Shown here: in pieces, positions 1 through 7,569 of the stretch
Position numbering within the stretch: position 1 is the first letter of the stretch
How the letters are laid out: every line of letters begins with the position of its first letter
Origin: Paenibacillus pasadenensis DSM 19293
GTDB taxonomy: Bacteria; Bacillota; Bacilli; Paenibacillales; Paenibacillaceae
Length of the DNA: 64,000 nucleotides
Reading direction: 5' to 3'
Assembly (NCBI RefSeq): GCF_000422485.1
Contig: NZ_KE383862.1
Span: 847-64,846, forward strand
Notes under the pieces: generated by a model
What the model saw: only the letters and a program-made list of their open reading frames with translations
What the model was told of the DNA's origin: nothing
The model's database searches: none
Translations under genes and position numbers: made by a program

Positions 1-10
1 CTGGGCCGAC

Positions 11-38
11 TCTGCAACCCGATTTTTCCGGGTTGCAG
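11..38. other. Hairpin-forming inverted repeat
   Basis: Nine-base arms CTGCAACCC and GGGTTGCAG enclose a T-rich loop. No U-tract follows on either strand, so it is not a convincing terminator. It lies at the window edge and may belong to whatever precedes it. Confidence 0.35.
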
Positions 39-54
39 CAAGCCGGAGAGCCGA

Positions 55-89
55 CAAAAAAGCACCCGCCGGTCCATACGGCGGATGCT
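55..89 (-). terminator. Rho-independent terminator of the RpiR-type gene
   Basis: On the minus strand an 11-base stem (AGCATCCGCCG with CGGCGGGTGCT) is followed by a run of six T. It sits about 60 bases after the stop codon of the RpiR-family gene. Confidence 0.8.
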
Positions 90-148
90 CAAGGGAAGGC
101 CATGCCCGGACAGCTCGCCGGACATGGCGGCGCCAGGCCCCAGCGCCG

Positions 149-1015
149 CTAGCGGCGGCGGCGCTTGCTGGCGATGATGTTGCGGCTGCGGGTCAAATAA
201 TGCTTGACCTCCTGATAGTCGGCGCTCGCCACGCCGGTGAACAGCATGTCCACCACCGTCAGCATGGCGATGCGCGAGCCCATCGCGCCGCTGCGGATCG
301 TCACCTCCGGCGTCGAGATGCTGAGCAGCAGGTCGGCCCGCTCGGACAGCTCGCTTTTGCCGTATTTGGTGATGGCGATCGTGCGCGCTCCCGTCTTGGA
401 CACGATGTCGAGCGCGTCGAGGATCTCCTCGGTGCCGCCGGAGTTGGAGATGAAGATCGCCGCGTCCTTGTCGGAGACGAGCGTCGCCGCCGTGAGCTGG
501 CTGTGCCCGTCCAGATAGGCGTGGCAGTTCTTGTTGATGCGCGTGAACTTCTGCTCGGCATCGAGGCAGATGAGTCCGGAAGCCCCGATCCCGAACAGGA
601 AGATGCGGCTGCAGGTGCGAAGAACCTGCACCGCCTGGTCGACGGCGTCGCGGTCGATCAGGCTCAGCGTATCTTCGATGGAGCGTATATTGTTGCGTGC
701 CGTGTTGGAAATGATCGTCTGCAGGTCATCTCCCGGCTGGATGTCCGTGTACTGTCCGCTGTCCGGCTCTTCCTTGCCGCCCATCGCCGCCGAGATGCTG
801 ACGATGAAGCTGCGGTAGCCGTTGTAGCCCATCGTCTTGCAGAAGCGCAGCACCGAGGCGTCGCTCGTGCGGCTGCCCATGGCAAGGTTCTTGATGGAGA
901 GATGCGGAATCTCTTCCTTGTTTTCCAGAATGTATTCGGCGACTCGCCGTTCGACAGGAGTGAGACTGTCCTTGCGTTCCCGGATCTTGATCAATACGTT
1001 GTCGTTGATAGCCAT
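149..1015 (-). CDS. MurR/RpiR family transcriptional regulator
   Basis: A 288-residue regulator of the MurR/RpiR family, which controls sugar-phosphate and amino-sugar genes through a C-terminal sugar isomerase (SIS) domain. The N-terminal RpiR helix-turn-helix spans about residues 5-75 (SIKNLAMGSRTSDASVLRFC), and the SIS domain spans about 120-250 (FLFGIGASGL, FISNSGGTEE, AITKYGKSEL). The start was placed at the ATG at 1015 because AGGAGG lies 7 bases before it; an upstream in-frame ATG at 1051 has no such site. It is divergent from the GH4 glycosidase and sugar kinase and probably controls them by sensing a phosphosugar (inference). The C-terminus is a short Arg/Lys tail. Confidence 0.9.
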   Translation of the reverse strand: MAINDNVLIKIRERKDSLTPVERRVAEYILENKEEIPHLSIKNLAMGSRTSDASVLRFCKTMGYNGYRSFIVSISAAMGGKEEPDSGQYTDIQPGDDLQTIISNTARNNIRSIEDTLSLIDRDAVDQAVQVLRTCSRIFLFGIGASGLICLDAEQKFTRINKNCHAYLDGHSQLTAATLVSDKDAAIFISNSGGTEEILDALDIVSKTGARTIAITKYGKSELSERADLLLSISTPEVTIRSGAMGSRIAMLTVVDMLFTGVASADYQEVKHYLTRSRNIIASKRRRR

Positions 1016-1203
1016 AAGCCGCCTCCTGCCGTTGATCTGATACAGCGCCATAATCGTATACGCTAGAACCGGGAATTACAAGAGCGGCAGAGGGGGAAAA
1101 ACCGAGGAAAACGCCGATTTGCTCAGGAAAATCGCCGTCATTCGTCCATAAAATTATATTTTGATTTTTTATTATTTTTTGAAATATTAATTTAACTTTA
1201 CGC

Positions 1204-1231
1204 TCGACACCCTCGCCTCCTGTGCTACAAT
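1204..1231 (+). promoter_or_regulatory. Sigma-A promoter of the GH4/kinase operon
   Basis: A TCGACA -35 element and a TACAAT -10 element are 16 bases apart, with an extended TGC before the -10. A strongly AT-rich stretch at 1145-1200, in an otherwise G+C-rich region, lies just upstream and could hold the RpiR operator or an UP element. Confidence 0.55.
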
Positions 1232-1292
1232 AGCGTCACAGAGCGAGGAATCAGAGCGGCTTCGCCGCCAGAGGGAAAGGGATGGATAAAGG

Positions 1293-2567
1293 ATGAAGAT
1301 CGCGATCATCGGAGCAGGCAGCACCTATACCCCGGAGCTGATGGAGGGCATCATCAAGCGCAGCGGCTCGCTGCCGGTCCGGGAGCTGGCGTTGATGGAC
1401 ATCGACGCGCGCAAGCTCGACATCGTCGGCGACCTGAGCGCGCGCATGGCCGCGGCGGCCGGCATGGACTGCCGCGTCGTCAAGACGCAGGAGCTCGACG
1501 AGGCGCTGAGCGGAGCGGACTTCGTGTTGGGCCAGATCCGCGTCGGCAAGCTGCCGGCGCGCGTGCTCGACGAGCAGATCCCGCTGAAATACGGGATGAT
1601 CGGCCAGGAAACCTGCGGCATCGGCGGCTTTTTCAAGGCGATGCGGACGATCCCGGTCATGCTGGACATCGCGCGGAGGATGGAGACGCTTTGTCCGGAC
1701 GCTTGGCTGATCAACTTTTCCAACCCGGCGGGCATCCTCACGGAAGCGATCCTGAACCACAGCAAGATCAAGATGCTCGGCCTGTGCAACGTGCCCTACA
1801 ACATGACCAAGAGCATCCGCTCCAAGATGGAGCTGCCCGAGGCGCGCCTCACCTACGTCGGCCTCAACCATCTGAGCTGGATCACCGGCATCGAGCAGGA
1901 CGGCCGCGACTACCTGCAGGACGCGCTCGCCCAGGGGCTGAACAGCGAGACGATGAAGAACATCCCCTCGTCGGGCTTCAGCCAGGAGCTGGTGCAGACG
2001 ATCGGAGCGATCCCTTCTTCGTACCTGGAGTATTACTACTTCAAGAACAAGAAGCTCGACCTGCTGAAAAAAGCCGAGCAGTCGCGCGGCCAGCGCTGCA
2101 TGGAGATCGAGGAGGAGCTGCTGGGCCTGTATGAGGACGCCAAGCTCCACACCAAGCCGGAGCTGCTCGCCTCGCGCGGCGGCGCCAACTACTCCGAGGT
2201 GGCGATCAGCCTCGTCGACGCCATCTGGAACGACAAGCAGGAGGAGCATGTCGTCAACCTGCTGAACCAAGGCGCGCTCGACTTCATGGAGGATACGGAC
2301 GCGGTGGAGATCACGGCGGTCATCGGCAAGGACGGCGCCAAGCCGATCCCGGTGCGCGGCCTCGACAACGCCCATATCCGCGATTACATGCGCATGGTCA
2401 AGGCGTACGAGCGCGAGACGGTGGAGGCGGCGGTGAGCGGCAGCGAGGAGGCGGCGATGCGCGCGCTGCTCATGAACCCGCTCGTCGGCGACTACGATGC
2501 GGCCCGCGCCTGCTTCGACGAGCTGAAGGAAGCGCATCGGGACTATCTGCCGCAATTCCGCTCGTAA
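1293..2567 (+). CDS. GH4 family 6-phospho-glycosidase (6-phospho-beta-glucosidase type)
   Basis: A 424-residue NAD-dependent glycosidase of family GH4, which hydrolyses 6-phosphorylated disaccharides through a redox-elimination mechanism needing NAD and a divalent metal such as Mn. Visible features are the N-terminal dinucleotide-binding IIGAGSTYTPEL, the NFSNPAGI loop near residue 141, and the probable metal ligands Cys165 (LCNVP) and His193 (GLNHLSW). Full length for the family. The kinase gene follows 25 bases after the stop, and no PTS permease is present, so the phosphosugar may be made by that kinase. Substrate stereochemistry (beta-glucoside, chitobiose or other) cannot be fixed from sequence alone. 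Confidence 0.9.
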   Translation: MKIAIIGAGSTYTPELMEGIIKRSGSLPVRELALMDIDARKLDIVGDLSARMAAAAGMDCRVVKTQELDEALSGADFVLGQIRVGKLPARVLDEQIPLKYGMIGQETCGIGGFFKAMRTIPVMLDIARRMETLCPDAWLINFSNPAGILTEAILNHSKIKMLGLCNVPYNMTKSIRSKMELPEARLTYVGLNHLSWITGIEQDGRDYLQDALAQGLNSETMKNIPSSGFSQELVQTIGAIPSSYLEYYYFKNKKLDLLKKAEQSRGQRCMEIEEELLGLYEDAKLHTKPELLASRGGANYSEVAISLVDAIWNDKQEEHVVNLLNQGALDFMEDTDAVEITAVIGKDGAKPIPVRGLDNAHIRDYMRMVKAYERETVEAAVSGSEEAAMRALLMNPLVGDYDAARACFDELKEAHRDYLPQFRS

Positions 2568-2592
2568 GCGGGCGGCGAAAGGAGCATTGACC

Positions 2593-3600
2593 ATGAATGG
2601 AACTCCTTCGTACGTGCTCGGCGTCGACGGCGGCAACACCAAGACCGACTATTATCTGTACGATCTCGACGGACGGAGGCTCGGCTCGCTCCGCACGGGC
2701 ACCTGCAGCCATGAGCAGTTCAAGGACGGCTACGCCGGAGCGAAAAGAGCGCTCGCCGAGCAGGCCGGAGAGCTGCTCGGCCGCCATGGCCTGGAGCCGG
2801 GCGATCTCGCCGCGGCGGCATTCGGCCTGGCGGGAGCCGACATCCCCTCGCAGAAGCGGGAGCTGGACCGCGTCATCCGCGAGCTCGGCTACGGCCGCTT
2901 CGAGATGGACAACGACAGCTTCCTCGGCATCAAGGCCGGCAGCCCTTCCGGCGCAGGCGTCTGCTCGATCAACGGCACCGGCGCCTGCACGGGCGGCATC
3001 GACCCGTCGGGCCGGCGGCTGCAGGTCGGCGGCGTCGGCAGCGAGCTGTCCGGCGACGAGTCCGGCGGCGCCTACCTGGCCCGCCGCGCGGTGCGCCTCG
3101 CCTACGACGAGCTGTACCGCGTCGGCGCGCCTACCGCGCTGACCGCCCCGGCGCTGCGCCTGCTCGGCGCGGTCGGACCGGAGGAGCTGCTGGAGCGGGC
3201 GCTGGAGGCGATGCTCTCGCGCTCCCTGCCGGCGACGGAGCTGGCGACGCTGCTGCTGGAGGCGGCCGCGGCGGGCGACGGCCCGGCGCTCGCGGCCGTG
3301 CGGCATTCGGCGCGGCAGATGGCGATGTCGACGGCCGGCTGCGTGCGCGGCCTCGACTTCGAGAGCGGCCCGGTCGACGTCGTGCTGGCCGGCTCGGTAT
3401 GGGTGAAGGCGGCGCCGCCTATCCTGCGCGAGCTGTACATGGAGACGGCGCGCGAGCTGCTGCCGCAGACGGAGCTGCGCTTCCGGCTGCTGGAGGAGCC
3501 GCCGGCGGCGGGCGCGGTGCTGTGGGCGCTGGAGCTGGCCCACGGCCGGCCCGCTTCCGAGGCGCTGCGCGCGCGCGTGCTCGCAGGGATGCGGACTTGA
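2593..3600 (+). CDS. BadF/BadG/BcrA/BcrD-type ATPase, probable N-acetylglucosamine/sugar kinase
   Basis: A 335-residue protein of the ASKHA superfamily, BadF/BadG branch, which includes N-acetylglucosamine kinases. The phosphate-1 motif DGGNTKTDY is at residues 12-20, the phosphate-2 region is near INGTGACTGG, and an adenosine-type motif is near VVLAGSVW. The ATG at 2593 was preferred over TTG at 2587 because AAAGGAG then has 8-base spacing. It is co-transcribed with the GH4 gene. Inferred role: ATP-dependent phosphorylation of an imported sugar before GH4 cleavage, or of the freed amino sugar afterwards. Confidence 0.85.
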   Translation: MNGTPSYVLGVDGGNTKTDYYLYDLDGRRLGSLRTGTCSHEQFKDGYAGAKRALAEQAGELLGRHGLEPGDLAAAAFGLAGADIPSQKRELDRVIRELGYGRFEMDNDSFLGIKAGSPSGAGVCSINGTGACTGGIDPSGRRLQVGGVGSELSGDESGGAYLARRAVRLAYDELYRVGAPTALTAPALRLLGAVGPEELLERALEAMLSRSLPATELATLLLEAAAAGDGPALAAVRHSARQMAMSTAGCVRGLDFESGPVDVVLAGSVWVKAAPPILRELYMETARELLPQTELRFRLLEEPPAAGAVLWALELAHGRPASEALRARVLAGMRT

Positions 3601-3601
3601 T

Positions 3602-3750
3602 GGCGCGCTCAGCCCGCGTCTGACGGGCTGGGCGCGGTGCGGCGGCGGCGAGGCCGATCCGACGGTGCGCTCAGGCCGCGATTGACGGGCCGAGCGCGGT
3701 GCGGCGGCGAGACCGATCCGACGGCGCGCGTCTCTGACGGGCGCGGCACG
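3602..3750. repeat. G+C-rich tandem repeat array, about 60-bp unit, 2.4 copies
   Basis: Immediately after the kinase stop codon a unit of about 60 bases occurs at 3602-3663 and 3664-3722, with a partial third copy from 3723. Units share CCGATCCGACGG and TGACGGGC cores with several substitutions and small indels. A related TGACGGGCTGGGCGCGG segment recurs near 3800. No gene is seen between 3601 and 3984. Confidence 0.65.
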
Positions 3751-3865
3751 GCACGGCACGGCGGAGGAGCCGCCGGCGGCGGGCGCGGAAGCCCGCGCCT
3801 GACGGGCTGGGCGCGGCACGCCAGCTGCGGGGCGCTCAAGCGCCAGGCCCCGAAAGAAGCTGCAA

Positions 3866-3918
3866 AAGAGGCTGCAAGTCCGATCCGGTTCAGCGGATCG
3901 CTTGCAGCCTCTTTTTTT
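3866..3918. terminator. Long bidirectional rho-independent terminator
   Basis: A stem of about 20 bases pairs AAGAGGCTGCAAG with CTTGCAGCCTCTT, followed by seven T on the plus strand and four on the minus strand. It separates the kinase operon from the convergent DinB gene and can serve both. Confidence 0.85.
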
Positions 3919-3984
3919 AACCCCGGATGCGTCCTCCCTGCCGGGCAGGGCGAGGAGCCGTCCACGCGGATCGGCCGAACGCCC

Positions 3985-4473
3985 TCATCCGCCGCTGCGC
4001 GCCGCTTCGATCTGCGCGCGGTGATGCTCGTCGTGCTCCAGGAATTCTTCGAGGATAAGAGCCAGCGAGTAAGGCCGCCCTGTGTGCGGATCCCGCTGAG
4101 CGCCGTTCACGAGCAGCGGACGCTCCAGCACGGCGGGATCAAGCTCCCGCAGCCTGCGGCACAGCTCGCGCCTCGTGGCGGCCAGCTCGCAGAGCAGCCG
4201 CTCCCGCGCCACGCCGGAGTTGGCGTATTGGTAAGCGAGGGCATTGAACGGGTCGAACGCCGGAAAATGGATGCCGCGTCCCGCCTCGACCTCTGTCAGC
4301 ACCGTCTCCAGCAGATAGCGGTCCCAGTTCTGCAAATGGGAGATCACCTCCGCGATCGACGCCTTGCCCGGCCGCATCGGCCGGAACCAGTCGAAATCGT
4401 CCAGTCCGGCCAGACTGCCCGCCCAGTCGGCCAGCGACTCGCTGCGCTCGATCGTCTCCCGCGCCCCGCTCAA
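3985..4473 (-). CDS. DinB family protein
   Basis: A 162-residue DinB/YfiT-like four-helix protein, a family of metal-dependent small-thiol or damage-related enzymes mostly of unknown substrate. Conserved histidines are seen in ISHLQNWDRYLL and in the C-terminal EEFLEHDEHHRAQIE motif, the usual metal ligands. The TTG at 4473 was chosen because AAGGAG lies 8 bases upstream and it overlaps the stop of the preceding gene as TTGA, giving the normal family length. It is translationally coupled to the DUF6530 gene. Confidence 0.75.
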   Translation of the reverse strand: MSGARETIERSESLADWAGSLAGLDDFDWFRPMRPGKASIAEVISHLQNWDRYLLETVLTEVEAGRGIHFPAFDPFNALAYQYANSGVARERLLCELAATRRELCRRLRELDPAVLERPLLVNGAQRDPHTGRPYSLALILEEFLEHDEHHRAQIEAARSGG

Positions 4474-4955
4474 TAGCCCATCTCCTTGAGCAGGCCGGAC
4501 AGCACCTGCAGCCGCTCGCCGATCAGCTCGCCGTCGTCGCTCAGCGCCTGGCTGAACAGCCGGATGTCCTCGTCGATGCGCTCGTTGTCCGTGCATACCG
4601 AGACGGTCATCGCGTCTCCTTGCAGGCCGATGCGGTCCAGCACCGGCTGCTCGGGATCGTAGAGCCCCTCATACCGGTATGCTTCGCGGAAGTGGACCAT
4701 GCCGCTGGCGACGAGGATCGCCAGATCGAGCACGCGATGCAGCGGCAGCTCCTCGGACTGGCGCGACCATTTGCCGCCCGTATGGCGCCATACTTTGGCC
4801 GAAATGTCGACCTTGCCGCGGTCGTTCCACTGCGCGAGGCCGAGCGACAGGCCCTTCGCTTCGGAGTCAGGCGCGTAGCGGCCGTCGACCTGGCTGTAGT
4901 TTTCAGAGACGAGCACCGGCTTGTGCTTCAGCGTCGTCGGAATTTTCATGTTCAT
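4470..4955 (-). CDS. DUF6530-like conserved hypothetical protein
   Basis: A 161-residue soluble protein matching a conserved Bacillales family that I recognise as DUF6530 (for example GLSLGLAQWNDRGKVDISAK and SQALSDDGELIGERL). No enzymatic motif, signal peptide or membrane segment is visible; function unknown. GGAGG lies 8 bases before the ATG. It heads an operon with the DinB gene, and a perfect palindrome at its promoter suggests repressor control. Confidence 0.75.
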   Translation of the reverse strand: MNMKIPTTLKHKPVLVSENYSQVDGRYAPDSEAKGLSLGLAQWNDRGKVDISAKVWRHTGGKWSRQSEELPLHRVLDLAILVASGMVHFREAYRYEGLYDPEQPVLDRIGLQGDAMTVSVCTDNERIDEDIRLFSQALSDDGELIGERLQVLSGLLKEMGY

Positions 4956-5020
4956 CGCGAAGGCCTCCCGGGGGAATGGATGTGGACGGCAGAGTTTTGA
5001 TGAGTGAATTTCAAATTTCG

Positions 5021-5043
5021 ATTTAGTAATTTACTAAATTATA
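5021..5043 (-). promoter_or_regulatory. TATAAT -10 element overlapping a perfect 19-bp palindrome (operator)
   Basis: The palindrome ATTTAGTAATTTACTAAAT occupies 5021-5039 (9-base arms, one central base). A consensus -10 TATAAT for the minus-strand DUF6530-DinB operon is at 5038-5043, so a dimeric repressor bound here would cover the start of transcription. No regulator gene is adjacent. Confidence 0.6.
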
Positions 5044-5128
5044 AACGTTCGCTCTTACTATAGACCGCCGGAACGCCGATGTCAAACTCAGGCTTCGTCA
5101 CCATCTATTCCCGAAGGAGACCCTGTCG

Positions 5129-5695
5129 ATGAATGAACCGATGCTGCGCTTGAACCCCGGTGAAGCCCTCGCCAAAGAGACGGCGGGCTCTTCCGGCGTT
5201 TCCGGCGCTTCTGGCGCTTCTGGCGCTTCCGCGCCCCCGCCCGGCCGCGCTTTCCCTCGCACCTCCGCCAAAAGCGACTGGCGCAGCCTCGCGTTCTGGA
5301 TGCGGACAGCCGCCTGCGCCACGCTGGCCTTCGGCCTGTTCCAATGCGTCGTCGGCATGATGAACTTCGGCCTCGGCACGCTCGCCGGTCTGCTGGAGGT
5401 CGCTGCCGCCGTCTGGATGCTGCGCCTCGCCGCGCAGGCGATGCGGATCGAGCAGTCCGCCGAATCGCCGGCCGAAGTGCGCCAGCTGTCGCGGCTGCTG
5501 ATCGGTTACTTCCGGCTGCAGCTGCTGTTCACGGTGGCATTCGGCTTTGCCGTCGCGATGCTTGTCCTGACCGTCATCCAGTTCCTCACGGACTGGGACT
5601 GGGCCATCCATCTCGTCCAGCAAGGCCGCCAGGCCGACCGATGGATCGCGCGGCTCGAGCGCTGGTGGCACGTCGTGGCGGGCTGGTTCGAGTAG
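5129..5695 (+). CDS. Small multi-pass membrane protein, hypothetical
   Basis: A 188-residue protein with a disordered N-terminus holding a GASGASGAS tandem repeat (residues 24-34), then hydrophobic segments at about 57-78, 80-100 and 127-152. The last 30 residues are Trp/Arg-rich and probably cytosolic. GAAGGAG precedes the ATG by 8 bases. It has the look of DUF5362-type membrane proteins, but I cannot assign it firmly. It faces away from the DUF6530 operon. Confidence 0.65.
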   Translation: MNEPMLRLNPGEALAKETAGSSGVSGASGASGASAPPPGRAFPRTSAKSDWRSLAFWMRTAACATLAFGLFQCVVGMMNFGLGTLAGLLEVAAAVWMLRLAAQAMRIEQSAESPAEVRQLSRLLIGYFRLQLLFTVAFGFAVAMLVLTVIQFLTDWDWAIHLVQQGRQADRWIARLERWWHVVAGWFE

Positions 5696-5794
5696 CGCGA
5701 TCCTCTTGCAGAATGCCTCTGTTCATGCTAAAAAAGGAGGAATCTCGATCGAAGCCCTCCCATTCGGATGGGGAAGGCGGAAGGAGCTGCTCGG

Positions 5795-5977
5795 TTGGAA
5801 ATGTTGGTTATATTCGGCGCCGCTTATGTCATGCCCGGGCTCGCCTTCTTCTTCATGCTCGCGATCCTGCAGCTGTTCGCCAAGGAGAAGTCCGATGCGC
5901 TGAAAATCGTGGCGTCCCTGCTGTTCGGCGCGATGATGTGGATCTTCTCCATGTCGATCTATATCGCCGCGGGCTGA
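5795..5977 (+). CDS. Small two-helix membrane protein, hypothetical
   Basis: A 60-residue protein that is mostly two membrane helices (VMPGLAFFFMLAILQLF and ALKIVASLLFGAMMWIFS) joined by a charged AKEKSD turn. The TTG at 5795 was chosen because AAGGAG (5781-5786) is 8 bases away; ATG at 5801 would be 14 bases away. Function unknown. It ends just before a strong terminator. Confidence 0.6.
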   Translation: MEMLVIFGAAYVMPGLAFFFMLAILQLFAKEKSDALKIVASLLFGAMMWIFSMSIYIAAG

Positions 5978-5990
5978 GCCCTCGGAACGA

Positions 5991-6032
5991 AAAAGAGCAT
6001 CGCTCCGGCTAACGCCGGGGCGATGCTCTTTT
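5991..6032 (+). terminator. Rho-independent terminator
   Basis: A 17-base stem AAGAGCATCGCTCCGGC pairs with its complement across a four-base loop and ends in TTTT, shortly after the small membrane protein gene. Confidence 0.85.
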
Positions 6033-6147
6033 GGATGCAGGCATGCCTGCCTCATGGACCTTTCGTTCGGACAGCCGCATGCGGTGGAGAACGATGGGAT
6101 GATCGCACGAACTGCATTTATGCGGCCGGCCGCATCGCCTAGGAAGC

Positions 6148-6332
6148 CTAACGATACGGAGAAGCGCTATTTCAGCTTATTCGCCTGTTCTGGAATTCTA
6201 ACGATACTCTCGCGCTCTATTGCTCCCGAATAGGAGGAAAAACACCGAACTAGCGGCCCATAGCGTCGCTCCGTATCGTTAAAAATCCATTTCAGCGGAA
6301 TTGAGCGAAATAGCGCTTTGTCGTATCGTTAG
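6148..6332. repeat. REP-like cluster: four copies of a CTAACGATAC motif in inverted pairs
   Basis: Copies at 6148-6176 and 6198-6226 (plus) and at 6260-6284 and 6304-6332 (minus) share TAACGATAC followed by a GCGCTATT-like block. The outermost copies are near-perfect inverted repeats of about 28 bases, so the element could fold into a large cruciform. The stretch 6050-6477 has no convincing gene; perfect palindromes TGCGGCCGGCCGCA (6121-6134) and CCGCATGCGG (6075-6084) lie just before it. Confidence 0.7.
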
Positions 6333-6477
6333 CGCTTCGACGGCGCCCAAGCCAAAAGCGACGCGCTTCGTCCGACACTCGACGTTCGACGCACCCCCGA
6401 CGCAGCGGGCTTGCGCCAAGTCGCCGCCCGCGCTCCCTGCGGCACCGCTGCCCCGGCGCGTGCCACCCGCGCGCCCG

Positions 6478-7569
6478 CTAATGCCGGTTGCGCGGATCGA
6501 GCGCGTCGCGCAGGGCGTCGCCGACGAAGTTGACGGCCAGCACGGTGACGATGATCGCCACGCCCGGCGGCACCCACAGCCAAGGCTGCGAGGTGAGCAC
6601 GGTCAGCGACTGGGCGCTCGCCAGCATGTTGCCCCAGCTCGCGTCCGGCGGCTGCACGCCGAGCCCGAGGAAGCTGAGCGCGGCCTCGTCGAGGATCGCG
6701 CCGGCGACGCCGCTCGTCGCGTAGATCAGGATCGGCGCGACGGTGTTCGGCAGGATGTGGCGCAGCAGGATGCGCGTGCGGCTGAGGCCGAGCGCGACCG
6801 CCGCGGTCACGTAGTCCGCCTGCTTGATCGCCAGCACGTTGCCGCGCACGAGGCGGGCGACCGCCGGCCAGCCGAGCAGGCCGAGGATGAGGATGATGTT
6901 CGTCAGCCCCGGACCGACCAGGCTCGCCACGACGAGGATGAGCATCAGGTACGGGAACGCCATGAAGATGTCGGTGACGCGCATGATGACGTTGTCGATC
7001 CAGCCGCCGGCGTAGCCGGCGATCAGGCCGAGCAGCGTGCCGATCGCCGCCGCGATCGCCATCGCGCCGAGGCCGGCGGCAAGCGAGACGCGGGCCGCGT
7101 AGATGAGCCGGCTCAGCATGTCGCGGCCGATCGGGTCGGTGCCGAGCCAATGCCGCAGCGACGGCCCCTCGCCGAACGAGTCGGTGACGGCGTTCGGGTC
7201 GTACGGCGCGATCAGCGGCGCCAGCAGCGCCGCGAGCGCCATGACGCCGAGCGCGATCGCGCCGGCGACGCCGAGCTTGTGGCGCTGAAAGCGCTGGAGG
7301 AACATCCGGCCCGGTACGGCGCCGATCTCCGCCGCCGGCCCCGCGGAGCCGGGACCTTCTTGCCCCGGCCCCGCTCCCGGCAACCGCGACGCGTCCCGGT
7401 ACGGCCCTAGAGGTCCCGATGCGGCCGCCTCAAGCCCCCCCGGTCCCGGCTCCGGCTTTGCCGGCCCGCTCTGACCGCGCCCCGCTCCCGACAACACCGG
7501 ACCTGCCGTTCCCGGCATCGCCGGTCCCCGGCCCCGGCCTACGGAGAAATACCTTCGGAACAGATTCAT
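6478..7569 (-). CDS. Dipeptide/oligopeptide ABC transporter permease (DppC/OppC family)
   Basis: A 363-residue inner-membrane permease. The core from about residue 88 is a normal DppC: a first helix (KLGVAGAIALGVMALAALLA), the substrate-side loop with LGTDPIGRDMLSRLI, and the EAA motif region (ADYVTAAVALGLSRTRILLR). Unusually, residues 12-87 form a Gly/Pro/Ala-rich low-complexity extension before the first helix. The start ATG overlaps the upstream permease stop as ATGA, so the extension is translated unless an internal start is used (for example Met89). It is the last gene of a binding protein-DppB-DppC operon that lacks ATPase genes. Confidence 0.9.
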   Translation of the reverse strand: MNLFRRYFSVGRGRGPAMPGTAGPVLSGAGRGQSGPAKPEPGPGGLEAAASGPLGPYRDASRLPGAGPGQEGPGSAGPAAEIGAVPGRMFLQRFQRHKLGVAGAIALGVMALAALLAPLIAPYDPNAVTDSFGEGPSLRHWLGTDPIGRDMLSRLIYAARVSLAAGLGAMAIAAAIGTLLGLIAGYAGGWIDNVIMRVTDIFMAFPYLMLILVVASLVGPGLTNIILILGLLGWPAVARLVRGNVLAIKQADYVTAAVALGLSRTRILLRHILPNTVAPILIYATSGVAGAILDEAALSFLGLGVQPPDASWGNMLASAQSLTVLTSQPWLWVPPGVAIIVTVLAVNFVGDALRDALDPRNRH

